A DNA stretch of 64,000 bases, taken from contig QRVH01000007.1 of the NCBI GenBank assembly GCA_003458705.1, positions 1 to 64,000 on the forward strand, given 5' to 3'. A program made the position numbers and the translations under genes. This DNA comes from Eubacterium sp. AF22-9 (GTDB taxonomy: Bacteria; Bacillota; Clostridia; Lachnospirales; Lachnospiraceae). Below are positions 27,987 to 38,304 of the stretch, piece after piece. Within the stretch, counting starts at the first letter, position 1; each line of letters opens with the position of its first letter. The notes beneath the pieces were generated by a model, which worked only from the letters and a program-made list of their open reading frames with translations, was not told where the DNA came from and made no database searches.

Positions 27987-29687
27987 ATGAATAGATTAAA
28001 GCAAACATTAAAAAAATGTGTGGCATTTGGTGTCACAGGAATAATGCTTATATTAGCCGGGTGTAAAAGCCCGGCTGGTTTTGTGTCTAATGATAATGAA
28101 GAATACAATGCGAGAATGGAAGAAGCGAGAACAACTCCATTCGGAGCTTACCCGGAGACTATAGAATATACACTTGGAAAGATGACAAGTGTTAATAATT
28201 CCAATATGCCGGAGAATGACACTTATACGGATAATGCGTACACACGCTATATTAAGTCTGTGATAAATGTGCAGAATGTTGATGTATTTGAAGCAAACGA
28301 CAGCCAGTATGACACTAATGTTTCAATGGTAATCTCAATGGGAAGCCTTCCGGATATTATGGTTGTATCAAGTCAGGATGAGGTTGAACAGTTAGTGGAA
28401 GCAGGACTTATAGAGGACCTTACAGAAAGCTACAATAACTGTATAAGTGACAGAATCAGGAAAATGTATGAAAGCTATGGCGATTCACTTAAGGATATGG
28501 TTACATATGATGGAAAGATAATGGCACTGCCGGAGACTAATATAACAGATGGACCTAATCTTGTGTGGTTAAGAAAAGACTGGATGGATAAGCTTGGATT
28601 GTCAGAGCCACACACTATTGATGATGTTGTTAATATAGTGAAGCATTTTATATCAGAAGACCCTGGAAATAATGGCGTGGATGCGTCCGGAAAACCTAAT
28701 ACAGTGGGGCTTGCAGTGGATACAGATGTGACAGGTGAATGTGGTTACAGCAGTGAATTTCTGCTGGATATAATATTTGCCTGCTTTGGAGCGTATCCAA
28801 AGCAGTGGATAATGAACGATGATGGTGAGATTGTATATGGTTCGGTTACAGATGAGGCAAAAGAAGCACTTTCGTATATAAACAGTCTGTATAATCAGGG
28901 GGTTATAGATAATGATTTTCTTCTGAGAACATCAACCAATATATGTGAGCTTATAGAGAATGGTCTGTGTGGCTCGTTTTTTGGACCATGGTGGGCACCG
29001 AATAATCCGCTTGCTAATGCAGTAAGCAGGAATCCGGATGCAGACTGGCAGCCATATTTAATAGCAACGGATTCGGATGGGACAACGAGTTATCACAGCC
29101 AGAACCCGTGTTACAAATATGTTGTTGTAAGAAAGGGCTATGAACATCCTGAGATTGCAGCAAAGATGATAAGCGTCATGTTCGATAAGGTAAGATTTGA
29201 CTGTACAGACTCAGAAGAATTCAAAAATTACTATCAGCTTAATGTTGAACCTACGGCAAGACCTTTATCAATAAATGTTGATTACAATAATGCACTTTCA
29301 ATATGTTACAGGAATATAGATGCCACAATTTCAGGAAGAAAGAATCCTGACAGTCTGGAACTTCTTGAACGCTCATTTTATGATGCATGCAGTGAGTATA
29401 TCAAGAATGCTAACAAAACAAGTACGCAATGGGCAGCGTATATGTCAAGAATTAAGGCATGCAGTCTGATTGCACAGGATAATATAAAGGTAGTTGACTC
29501 GCTTTATTTTAAGACCACAGACACAATGAAGAGCCATTGGTGGAGACTTAAGGCTAAAGAAAAAGAGGCATATTTAAAGATTATAAGCGGAGAAGAAGAT
29601 ATATCTTACTTTGATACATTTGTAAAAGAATGGAATGAACAGGGCGGTCAGACTATTACATCAGAAGTCAGTGAGAGTATGAAATAA
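27987..29687 (+). CDS. large solute-binding lipoprotein (LipO-like)
   Basis: The 566-residue protein has a lipoprotein signal (lipobox LILAGCKS, Cys at about 26) and the body of a large family 1 extracellular binding protein with NLVWLRKDWMDKLGLSEP, as in the LipO type of sugar-binding lipoproteins. Its position directly after malG suggests a second binding protein for the same importer, possibly for longer oligosaccharides. Ligand not determinable. Confidence 0.85.
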   Translation: MNRLKQTLKKCVAFGVTGIMLILAGCKSPAGFVSNDNEEYNARMEEARTTPFGAYPETIEYTLGKMTSVNNSNMPENDTYTDNAYTRYIKSVINVQNVDVFEANDSQYDTNVSMVISMGSLPDIMVVSSQDEVEQLVEAGLIEDLTESYNNCISDRIRKMYESYGDSLKDMVTYDGKIMALPETNITDGPNLVWLRKDWMDKLGLSEPHTIDDVVNIVKHFISEDPGNNGVDASGKPNTVGLAVDTDVTGECGYSSEFLLDIIFACFGAYPKQWIMNDDGEIVYGSVTDEAKEALSYINSLYNQGVIDNDFLLRTSTNICELIENGLCGSFFGPWWAPNNPLANAVSRNPDADWQPYLIATDSDGTTSYHSQNPCYKYVVVRKGYEHPEIAAKMISVMFDKVRFDCTDSEEFKNYYQLNVEPTARPLSINVDYNNALSICYRNIDATISGRKNPDSLELLERSFYDACSEYIKNANKTSTQWAAYMSRIKACSLIAQDNIKVVDSLYFKTTDTMKSHWWRLKAKEKEAYLKIISGEEDISYFDTFVKEWNEQGGQTITSEVSESMK

Positions 29688-29760
29688 TTGGCTGTGAAAA
29701 TATAGTAATATATGATACAATCTTAATTAATGTAAATATATTAACTATGGAGGTTTTATT

Positions 29761-31227
29761 TTGAAAGAGAGAGAAAAATTCGGCTCGCGACTCGGCTTTA
29801 TCTTAGTGTCTGCCGGCTGTGCGGTGGGACTTGGTAATGTGTGGAAATTTCCATACATATGCGGGGAAAATGGTGGTGCGGCATTCGTGCTTATCTATCT
29901 TGTATTTCTTGCAATTCTTGGATTTCCTATTATGTGTGCGGAGTTCACAGTAGGACGAGGAAGCGGTAAAGGTGCTGCAAGGGCATTTGAAGAACTGGAG
30001 ACTAAGGGAAGTAAATGGCATCATTTCAAATGGGTATCGATAGTAGGAAGCTACATATTAATGGCTTTCTATACTATGGTTGCAGGATGGATGCTTTATT
30101 ATGCATGGCGTGAGGCAAGTGGTTCGTTAGCAGGTTTAGAGCCAGATGAGGTTTCAGGAGCATTTGGAACTATGCTTTCACAGCCTGGTACAATGACAAT
30201 CTGGATGATTGTTGCAGTTTTACTTTCGTTTGGTGTATGTGTATTAGGATTACAGAAGGGCGTTGAGAAGATTACTAAGGTTATGATGGCACTTCTTCTT
30301 ATCCTTATTGTGGTACTGGCAGTTCATTCACTTGTACTTCCTAATGCATCAGAAGGTGTTAAATTCTATATGGTGCCTAATCTTGATGCTATTAAATCAA
30401 GAGGTTTAGGACCGGTTATATTTGATGCCATGACACATGCATTCTTTACACTTAGTGTAGGTATTGGTGCAATGGAGATATTCGGAAGCTACTTAAAGAA
30501 AGACAGAACAATAGGTGGAGAGGCTGTTAATATCATTCTGCTTGATACATTTGTTGCTCTTATGGCAGGATTCATAATTATTCCTGCATGCTTTGCATAT
30601 GGTGTTGCTCCTGGTGCCGGTCCATCACTTTTATTTATAACACTACCTAACATATTTAATCATATGGCGGGAGGAAGAATATGGGGAACAGCATTCTTTG
30701 TATTCATGTCATTTGCAGCATTATCAACTGTAATTGCTGTGTTTGAGAACATTATTGCTTTTTATATAGACCTTAAGGGATTTTCAAGGAAAAAGGTTGT
30801 TGCAGGTAATGTTATATTCATGATACTGCTTTCACTTCCTGCTGTATTAGGCTTTAACAAGCTTGCAGCTTTCCAGCCTATTGGTCCGGGAAGTTCAATT
30901 ATGGATCTGGAGGATTTCCTTGTTTCATATAATCTACTTCCTCTTGGAAGCATGATATTTGTATTATTCTGTACTAAGAAGAACGGCTGGGGCTGGGAAG
31001 GCTTCAGAAAAGAAGCTAATGAAGGAAAAGGTCCTAAGCTTCCTGAATGGTTAAGATTCTATATGAGTTATATACTTCCGGCTATTATAGTAGTTGTATA
31101 CCTTAAGGGTTATTATGATACATTTAAAACAAAGGGAACAGGTTATCTTGTTGGCTGGATGATATTTGCGTGTGTATTGCTTCTTGCAATATTCGGAATT
31201 GCTAATTATAAGAAGAAAGATGCGTAA
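29761..31227 (+). CDS. sodium:neurotransmitter symporter (NSS) family transporter
   Basis: The 488-residue protein begins with the family's first helix, FGSRLGFILVSAGCAVGLGNVWKFPY, which holds the Na+ and substrate sites, and has about eleven or twelve hydrophobic segments. Bacterial members such as LeuT and MhsT take up amino acids with Na+. The start is TTG at 29761 after GGAGG; the next upstream start codon would not leave room for it. nth follows 3 bp after the stop. Confidence 0.9.
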   Translation: MKEREKFGSRLGFILVSAGCAVGLGNVWKFPYICGENGGAAFVLIYLVFLAILGFPIMCAEFTVGRGSGKGAARAFEELETKGSKWHHFKWVSIVGSYILMAFYTMVAGWMLYYAWREASGSLAGLEPDEVSGAFGTMLSQPGTMTIWMIVAVLLSFGVCVLGLQKGVEKITKVMMALLLILIVVLAVHSLVLPNASEGVKFYMVPNLDAIKSRGLGPVIFDAMTHAFFTLSVGIGAMEIFGSYLKKDRTIGGEAVNIILLDTFVALMAGFIIIPACFAYGVAPGAGPSLLFITLPNIFNHMAGGRIWGTAFFVFMSFAALSTVIAVFENIIAFYIDLKGFSRKKVVAGNVIFMILLSLPAVLGFNKLAAFQPIGPGSSIMDLEDFLVSYNLLPLGSMIFVLFCTKKNGWGWEGFRKEANEGKGPKLPEWLRFYMSYILPAIIVVVYLKGYYDTFKTKGTGYLVGWMIFACVLLLAIFGIANYKKKDA

Positions 31228-31230
31228 TCT

Positions 31231-31872
31231 ATGACTAAGAAAGAACTTGCTTTAGAGGTTATAAGAAGATTAAAGGCAGAATATCCGGATTCGGAGTGCA
31301 GTCTTGATTACGATGATGCCTGGAAACTGCTTGTAAGCGTAAGACTTGCGGCACAATGCACTGATGCAAGAGTAAATGTTGTGGTTAAGGGGCTGTATGA
31401 GAAATATCCTGATATAGCATCACTTGCTGCAGCATCTCCAGAAGAGATTGAAAAGATTATAAGACCATGCGGACTTGGAAAAAGCAAGGCAAGGGATATA
31501 TGTGCATGTATGCGTATGCTTCATGAACAGTATAACGATAAAGTTCCTGACAGCATGGAAGAATTATTAAAGCTTCCTGGAGTTGGAAGGAAGAGTGCCA
31601 ATCTTATTATGGGCGATGTTTTCGGAAAGCCGGCAATTGTTACAGATACACACTGCATAAGGCTTTGTAACAGAATCGGTCTTGTAAAAGACGAGAAAGA
31701 GCCTAAGAAGGTTGAGATGGCATTGTGGAAGATAGTCCCGCCAGAAGAAGGCAGCGGATTATGCCACAGGTTTGTAGACCACGGAAGAGAGGTATGTACG
31801 GCACGTACTACACCGCACTGTGAAATATGCTGCCTTAATGATATATGTAAGAAAAATGGGATAAAAGTGTGA
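31231..31872 (+). CDS. nth: endonuclease III
   Basis: Nth removes oxidised pyrimidines from DNA and cuts the abasic site. The 213-residue protein has the helix-hairpin-helix LPGVGRKSANLIMG with the catalytic Lys, the catalytic Asp in VTDTHC, and a C-terminal four-cysteine cluster (C...HCEICCLNDIC) for the 4Fe-4S centre. The spacing of the first two cluster cysteines is seven residues, one more than in E. coli Nth. It lies 3 bp after the transporter gene. Confidence 0.93.
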   Translation: MTKKELALEVIRRLKAEYPDSECSLDYDDAWKLLVSVRLAAQCTDARVNVVVKGLYEKYPDIASLAAASPEEIEKIIRPCGLGKSKARDICACMRMLHEQYNDKVPDSMEELLKLPGVGRKSANLIMGDVFGKPAIVTDTHCIRLCNRIGLVKDEKEPKKVEMALWKIVPPEEGSGLCHRFVDHGREVCTARTTPHCEICCLNDICKKNGIKV

Positions 31873-31946
31873 TTGAACACAAGGGCTGCTTGTGGTAGTA
31901 TCAAAGTGTTGTTTACAATAAGAGAACAAGCAATATGGAGGGGAAT

Positions 31947-32996
31947 ATGGAATTAGTAGAATTAATAAGAAAAGCAAGAAGTGTACAATGTTCAGATTTG
32001 CATATTACAGCAGGAGATTTTGTAGCAGTAAGAAGATTTGGAGAACTTAAACTGCTTGATATTAAGCCAACGATTGAAGAAACAGAAAAAATGCTGTTTG
32101 ATATTCTTAATGATGAGGATATAAGAAGGGTTAAGAATGGAGAAGATATTGATGTTGCTGCATCTGACGAGTCAGGTGGACGATTAAGAATTAATATCTA
32201 TCACCAGAGAAGAAATCTTGCAGCCAGTATCCGTTTACTGGATGCAAATATACCATCATTTGAGGATCTTGGACTTCCAGGAAAGTTGCTTGCAGAGCTA
32301 GCATCTAAGAGAAGTGGTCTTGTTCTTGTAACAGGTCCTACAGGTAGTGGTAAGTCTACAACACTTGCTGCAATGATTGATTATATTAATAATAATATGG
32401 CAAGACATATTATTACAGTAGAGGATCCTATCGAGTATGTATATGGTTTTAAGCAGTCTATGATTCATCAGAGACAGGTTGGAAGAGATGTCCCTAATTT
32501 TGCATCTGCACTTCGTTCAGCACTTCGAGAAGATCCTGATGTAATCCTTGTAGGTGAAATGAGAGATTATGAGACAATCAATGCGGCTATTACTGCTGCT
32601 GAGACAGGACATCTTGTAATGTCAACATTGCATACTAAGAGTGCAGCACAGACCGTTGAAAGAATTATCAGCGCATGCCCGATAGAGGCACAGCCTGCTC
32701 TTACAATCCAGCTTTCTTCAATTCTTACGGGTGTTATTACACAGACACTTGTACCTTTTGCAAGAAAGGAAGGCCGAATTGCGGCAACAGAGGTTATGCT
32801 TAATAATACGGCTGTAGCCAACCTTATTAAGGAAAAGAAAACTAATCAGATTCAGACCGTTTTACAGTCAAATCTTTCATCAGGTATGCATACATTGAAT
32901 TATTCGCTTGCTAATCTTGTTAAGACAAGGGTTATTTCAAGAGAAGCTGCTCTTAAACATTCAGAGAACCCGGCTGATCTTGCAAAGAATATATAA
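31947..32996 (+). CDS. pilT: PilT-type retraction ATPase
   Basis: PilT powers type IV pilus retraction as a hexameric ATPase at the inner membrane. The 349-residue protein has Walker A GPTGSGKST, the Asp and His boxes around VEDPIEYVY, Walker B DPDVILVGEMRD and the His box STLHTKSAAQTVERI. The ATG at 31947 is preferred to 31935 because GGAGGGG lies between the two. No other pilus gene is in this window. Confidence 0.93.
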   Translation: MELVELIRKARSVQCSDLHITAGDFVAVRRFGELKLLDIKPTIEETEKMLFDILNDEDIRRVKNGEDIDVAASDESGGRLRINIYHQRRNLAASIRLLDANIPSFEDLGLPGKLLAELASKRSGLVLVTGPTGSGKSTTLAAMIDYINNNMARHIITVEDPIEYVYGFKQSMIHQRQVGRDVPNFASALRSALREDPDVILVGEMRDYETINAAITAAETGHLVMSTLHTKSAAQTVERIISACPIEAQPALTIQLSSILTGVITQTLVPFARKEGRIAATEVMLNNTAVANLIKEKKTNQIQTVLQSNLSSGMHTLNYSLANLVKTRVISREAALKHSENPADLAKNI

Positions 32997-33030
32997 TTAT
33001 ATAATAGTAAAGAAAAAATATTTGAAAATG

Positions 33031-33101
33031 AAGCCAATCTACTGTATTATGGAGTCGGAAGTATTACGGACAAATCTATAATACAGTCGAAAGGCTTTTT
33101 T
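33031..33101 (+). promoter_or_regulatory. long hairpin with T-run ending at the GGDEF gene start
   Basis: ACTGTATTAT at 33041-33050 pairs perfectly with ATAATACAGT at 33078-33087, extended at the base by AAGCC 33031-33035 with GGCTT 33093-33097, and followed by T at 33096-33101. It could simply terminate pilT, but the T-run ends only 4 bases before the ATG of the next gene, leaving no room for a Shine-Dalgarno sequence. Confidence 0.6.
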
Positions 33102-33105
33102 ATTT

Positions 33106-34804
33106 ATGAAAAGGATTAAGATAATTAACAGAATTATATATTGTGTTATTCTCCTGGCATTTCTTATTTTTATGGGATCGGCTTTTATATTCAGTACGGT
33201 TGATATGAAAACACCAGCTGACAGTAAGAAAAGGATATCTATAAAACATTTCTTATTTTTATGGGATCGGCTTTTATATTCAGTACGGTTGATATGAAAA
33301 CACCAGCTGACAGTAAGAAAAGGATATCTATAAAACCTGAGAATACCAGATATATCGGTGATGGTAAAATTGAATATCACATTAAGCTTGATGCAACGTC
33401 AGGGAATAATATGGCACTTGCATTTGTCAGCAGACATCAGAATGTTGAAGTATATGCAGGTAATAAACTTATATATTATGTAAGGAATCATAAGTCTATA
33501 TACGGAACAACTACAGGAACGAATTATACAATAATCAATGTACCTTCATATACAACAGATGTTGTTGTCAGACTTACCAATGTTTATGATGGATATAAGG
33601 CAAGGGGAACTTCATTTGAATATGGTGATGAAACAAGGATTATAAAGGAACTTATAGCAGAATCATTGCCGTCAGTAATTTTGAGTTCTTTTATAATATT
33701 GGTTGGATTTGCAATGGTTATTCTGTGGATTATATGCAGAAAAATATAGCACAGACAGAAGCACTTTTTTATTTTGGATTATTTGCAATGATTATAGGTG
33801 CATGGGCACTTAATGAGACAGATCTTGCAACACTTCTTATAGAAGACCGTAAAATAGCTTCACTCATCGGTTATATGCTTCTTATGATAATGTCTGTACC
33901 ATTTATACAGGCAGAAAAGAATTTTTTCCAGGGAGAAAAGAAATCTGTAGTAAGTAATGTGTTATGTGCGTTATTTACTGTAATGGATATAGTACTGCTT
34001 GTATGCCACATGACTGGCGTGAAGGAATTTAAATACAGTGTATATTTTATTCATATGATGCTTATTATATCACTGATATATTTCTGCGGTGTGCTGATTA
34101 AGAGAATACATGTCAATGGCTTTGACAGAAAAGTAAAAGCTAATATTATAGGTGCGGCTGCACTTGGGATTTCTATGATTGTTGATCTTATTGCATATTA
34201 TAAGGGAATGCAGCAGACAGATCTTATAGGAAAACTGGGTATTCTTGTATTTATTATTGTGCTTGGTTATGAGAGCATATCAGAAGCATTTGAGAAGATT
34301 AAAGAAGGACAGAAGGCAGATTTCTACAAAGAGATGGCTGTAACTGATACTATGACAGGGGTTTATAATCGCTCTGCATTTCAGGAGTGGGAACATGAAA
34401 CCTCTGATTATGAAGGATATTCTATAGCAACATTTGACCTTAATAATCTCAAGTGGTGTAATGATAATCTGGGGCATGCAGCAGGAGATGCCTATATACA
34501 GGCATCAGTCAGAATTATTAAAGAGATATTTGGCAGACATGGTAAATGTTATCGTATAGGTGGGGATGAATTCTGTACTGTAATTAATCAGAAGTCCAAA
34601 AAATTTGATATTGAAAGACATGTGAAGCAGCTAAGGGAACTTGAAAAGTATGCTGAAGAGGAACTAGGAATCAAAGGACTTAATGTACAGATTGCATGTG
34701 GTTATGCCGAATATGATATAAAGACAGATAAGAACTTTGAAGATACGAGAAGCAGAGCTGATAAGAAAATGTATGAGAGTAAGAGAAGATTGAAAAGAGA
34801 GTGA
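33106..34804 (+). CDS. membrane diguanylate cyclase (GGDEF protein; broken by an 89-bp duplication and one lost base)
   Basis: The protein has an N-terminal membrane anchor, an extracellular segment of about 120 residues, six to seven hydrophobic segments, and a GGDEF domain with the intact active site YRIGGDEFCTVI. Diguanylate cyclases make c-di-GMP. The frame is interrupted twice: 33158-33246 is repeated at 33247-33335, and an A is missing in the run at 33740-33744. Correcting both gives 536 residues. The architecture suits sensing outside the cell. No Shine-Dalgarno sequence is seen before ATG 33106. Confidence 0.88.
33158..33335 (+). repeat. exact 89-bp tandem duplication inside the GGDEF gene
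   Basis: 33158-33246 is identical to 33247-33335. The unit is not a multiple of three and breaks the frame. Confidence 0.95.
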
Positions 34805-34807
34805 TAT

Positions 34808-36462
34808 ATGGATAAATACGGAATATTAAAGCATTATTTTGGGTATGATTCATTTCGTCCAGGTCAGGAAAAGTTAGTTGATGCTATTCTTGCTGGGCAG
34901 GATGTGTTAGGAATTATGCCTACAGGTGCAGGAAAATCATTATGTTATCAGGTGCCGGCATTGTTAATGTCCGGCATTACTCTTGTTGTATCTCCACTTA
35001 TATCGCTAATGAAGGATCAGGTTGGAGCACTTAATCAGGCAGGTGTACATGCAGCTTATATTAACAGTTCTCTTACAGATAATCAGATAACGAAGGCGCT
35101 CGCATTTGCAAAGCAGGGACGGTATAAAATTATATATGTTGCACCTGAAAGGCTGGAAACCTGGGGCTTTCTTGATTTTGCCACGCATGTAGAGATATCT
35201 ATGATTACTGTAGATGAAGCTCACTGTATATCACAGTGGGGGCAGGATTTCAGACCAAGTTATCTGAATATATTGTCATTTGTTAAGAAGCTGGCAAGGC
35301 GTCCAATAATAAGTGCATTTACAGCTACAGCGACAAGCAAAGTAAGAGATGATATATTGCAGATTCTTTCCCTCGAAAGACCGGTAATACTCACTACAGG
35401 TTTTGACAGAAGCAACCTGACATTCAAGGTCAAGCATATTAAGGACAAGGATTCATATATACTTGATTACCTTGTAAGCCACAGACAGGATAGTGGAATT
35501 ATATACTGTGCTACAAGAAAAAATGTTGAAAAAGTCTATGACATGCTTAATGCCAACGGACTTTCTGTGACTAAGTATCATGCAGGTCTCTCAGCAGAAG
35601 AGAGAAAAGAAAATCAGGATTCATTTATATATGATATCAAGCCGGTTGTTGTTGCAACTAATGCATTTGGAATGGGAATTGACAAGTCAAATGTAAGATT
35701 TGTAATTCATTATAATATGCCGCAGTGTATAGAGAACTATTATCAGGAGCTGGACGTGCCGGAAGAGATGGAGAGGATTCAGAATGCGTATTGCTGTATT
35801 CTCCGCAGGATATTATGATAAATAAGTTTTTCATAGAACACAGAGAGCCTAATCCTGATATTGATGCAGAAGAACAGGCACGGCTTATGATTCTTGATAA
35901 AAGAAGGCTTAATGCAATGGTCGATTACTGCAAGACAACAGGTTGTTTAAGAGAGTATATACTTAAATATTTTGGAGAAAGACCAGACAATCCAGAGGGT
36001 GGAAGATATAACTGCCATAACTGCTCTAATTGTGTAGTTGATGAGGCAGAGCAGGAAGCAGATGAGGCTTATATGTATCCGGGAAACCGTTTCAGTGCAC
36101 CTGTATCAAGGAATGCTGCAATGGTGGCAGACAGAATGAAGCGTTCTGCTGCTGCTGCAAAATCAGCATATGCAACATCTAAGTCAAAGAAGCCGGAGGA
36201 TGCACTTAATGACAGAGGTGTTATGTTGTTTAACAGACTGCGTGAGTTAAGAAAACAGATAGCTGTTTCAGTAGGCGTTCCGCCATATGTAATATTTTCA
36301 GACAGGACGCTTATAGATATGTGTCTTAAAGTTCCGTTTAATGAGGAAGAAATGCTGTCAGTAAGCGGTGTCGGTGAGAATAAATATGAGCGCTATGGCA
36401 AGGTATTTATGGATGAAATATATGATTTTCTTGATGGAATGAAGCAGAATCTGGCAAGATGA
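34808..36462 (+). CDS. recQ: RecQ-family ATP-dependent DNA helicase (one-base frameshift)
   Basis: RecQ unwinds DNA during recombination and repair. Present are the N-terminal motif 0 (FGYDSFRPGQEKLVDAI), Walker A MPTGAGKSLCYQ, the DEAH box VDEAHCISQWG, motif VI split by the frameshift (QEAGRAGRDGEDSEC), the RecQ zinc-binding cysteines (TGCLREYIL...YNCHNCSNC) and a C-terminal HRDC domain. The frame fails at about 35749 where one G is lost from GAGGCT; restored, the protein is 551 residues. It follows the GGDEF gene by 3 bp. Confidence 0.9.
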
Positions 36463-36562
36463 GAAAAAGTGCTTATGGACAGTATTTTGCGAGATGAGAT
36501 TACAGATGTTAATTGTATGAAATTATATGGCTTCAAATCAGAAGAATGAATGGGAGATATGA

Positions 36563-37312
36563 ATGAAGAATTATAAGATGATAATCACTTATGATGGCAC
36601 AAGGTATTATGGTTGGGAACATCAGCCAACTACAGATATGACAATTCAGGGTAAGTTAGAATCAGTGCTTTCTGCCATGACAGGAACTGAAGTTGAGGTC
36701 ATAGGTGCAGGAAGAACAGATGCCGGAGTGCATGCAAAAGGAATGGTTGCCAATGCACATATGGAAACCAAGATGAAGGAAGATGAGATATGCGATTATA
36801 TGAACAGATATCTTCCAGAAGATATCTGTGTGCAGGAGGTCCGTATTGCATCTGACAGATTCCACAGCCGTTACAATGCGCAGGGGAAAACTTACTGCTA
36901 TACATGTTATGTTGGGGATAAGAAGCCTGTATTTAACAGAAAATATGTCAACATAATTGAGGGTAAGCTGGATGTTGAAGCCATGAAGAGGGCAGCAGAC
37001 ATACTTACTGGAGAACATGATTTTGCATCATTTTGTGGTAATCCCAAGATGAAGAAATCGACAGTCCGTGAGATTTATTCAATAGATGTTTCTTTAAAGG
37101 GCTCATTCCTTAATCTTACATATCATGGAAGCGGATTCCTGCAGTATATGGTAAGAATATTAAGTGGTACACTTCTTGAAGTTGGACAGGGAAAGAGAAC
37201 GCCAGAGAGTATGTATGAACTTTTAGAGGAGAGAAACAGAAGCCTTGCAGGTGCAACTGCGCCGGCGAAGGGATTGTGTCTTCTGAAGGTTGACTACTCG
37301 AAGGAGGCTTGA
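36563..37312 (+). CDS. truA: tRNA pseudouridine(38-40) synthase
   Basis: TruA converts U38-U40 of the tRNA anticodon arm to pseudouridine. The 249-residue protein has the catalytic Asp in GAGRTDAGVHAKG, the N-terminal YDGTRYYGWEHQP and the C-terminal LSGTLLEVGQGKR region. A competing ATG at 36559 ends after four codons, so 36563 is the start, with GGGAG upstream. It ends in the palindromic element that separates it from the convergent amino-acid transporter genes. Confidence 0.94.
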   Translation: MKNYKMIITYDGTRYYGWEHQPTTDMTIQGKLESVLSAMTGTEVEVIGAGRTDAGVHAKGMVANAHMETKMKEDEICDYMNRYLPEDICVQEVRIASDRFHSRYNAQGKTYCYTCYVGDKKPVFNRKYVNIIEGKLDVEAMKRAADILTGEHDFASFCGNPKMKKSTVREIYSIDVSLKGSFLNLTYHGSGFLQYMVRILSGTLLEVGQGKRTPESMYELLEERNRSLAGATAPAKGLCLLKVDYSKEA

Positions 37313-37325
37313 TAGTCCGGACGCC

Positions 37326-37554
37326 GTACAGTGTGCTGTGGAAGGGTGTGTGGTGTCCTTAGGCATCTGCCCTCAGGATTCTTATGTCTAGTGAAACTAA
37401 ATGCCGCAATCTGCTAAGTTTATAATGGGACTTGTAATCAAACGCGCTTCGCTTGAACGAGATTACAAGTCCCAACCTTTAGCAGATTGCGGCATTAACT
37501 TTCACACGACATAGAAATATTCGGGCATACACCCAAGCGACTCCCTCACTGTAC
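37326..37554. repeat. 229-bp palindromic element (MITE-like or structured terminator)
   Basis: The element begins GTACAGTG and ends CACTGTAC. Its halves form a long imperfect inverted repeat, with two perfect inner stems: ATGCCGCAATCTGCT at about 37401-37415 with its complement near 37481-37495, and GGGACTTGTAATC with its complement near 37461-37475. It lies between convergent truA and the glnQ-like gene and may terminate both. It contains no ORF worth noting. Confidence 0.75.
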
Positions 37555-37557
37555 TAA

Positions 37558-38304
37558 TTAAAGCACCTTCGACAAGAAATCCTTCAATCTCTCACTCTGA
37601 GGATTGCCAAAGAATTCTTCCGGAGCCCCCTCTTCATTGATGACTCCATCATAGAAGAACATGCATCTGTTGGCAACTTCTTTTGCAAATCCCATCTCAT
37701 GAGTTACGACAATCATTGTCATTCCTGATGCGGCAAGTTCCTTCATGATTGCGAGAACCTCACCAACCATTTCAGGATCAAGTGCGGATGTTGGCTCGTC
37801 GAAAAGCATTATCTCAGGATTCATTGCGAGTGCTCTTGCTATAGCAACTCTCTGCTTCTGACCACCACTCAACTGGTTAGGATAAGCATCGGCTTTGTCA
37901 GAAAGTCCCACTCTTGCAAGAAGCTCATCAGCTTTCTTATCAGCTTCTTCCTTACTCATAAGTCCCAGCTTAGTAGGAGCAAGAGTTATGTTTCTTCTTA
38001 TAGTCATATTAGGAAAAAGGTTAAAATGCTGGAACACCATTCCAATCTTTTCTCTTAATTCATCCACATTTACGCTCTTATCTGTAAGATCCTGCTCATG
38101 GAATAACACATGACCTTCTGTAGGAGTTTCAAGAAGGTTAAGTGAACGCAAAAATGTTGATTTACCGCAGCCAGATGGTCCGATAATTGCAATAACCTCT
38201 CCTTTGCGGACTGTTGTATTGATTGATTCTAATACAACATGGTCGCCAAAAGATTTCTTCAAATCCTTAACTTCAAGTATGATTTCGTTAGTATTATCGC
38301 TCAT
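37558..38304 (-). CDS. glnQ: polar amino-acid ABC transporter ATP-binding protein (GlnQ type)
   Basis: The 248-residue ATPase has Walker [13 protein letters not shown]-loop [10 protein letters not shown], signature [14 protein letters not shown], Walker [16 protein letters not shown] and the H-loop VTHEMGF, with the layout typical of amino-acid importers. The start overlaps the binding protein-permease gene by 11 bp, so the two are translated together. The amino acid carried cannot be read from the sequence. Confidence 0.92.
   Translation of the reverse strand: MSDNTNEIILEVKDLKKSFGDHVVLESINTTVRKGEVIAIIGPSGCGKSTFLRSLNLLETPTEGHVLFHEQDLTDKSVNVDELREKIGMVFQHFNLFPNMTIRRNITLAPTKLGLMSKEEADKKADELLARVGLSDKADAYPNQLSGGQKQRVAIARALAMNPEIMLFDEPTSALDPEMVGEVLAIMKELAASGMTMIVVTHEMGFAKEVANRCMFFYDGVINEEGAPEEFFGNPQSERLKDFLSKVL

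Noticed and set aside
33001-33105. c-di-GMP riboswitch before the GGDEF gene
   Set aside because: I cannot find the conserved core of class I or II c-di-GMP riboswitches; only a hairpin with T-run is supported.
36475-36549. 24-codon ORF between recQ and truA
   Set aside because: It has a poor ribosome binding site and no recognisable sequence; too short to support.
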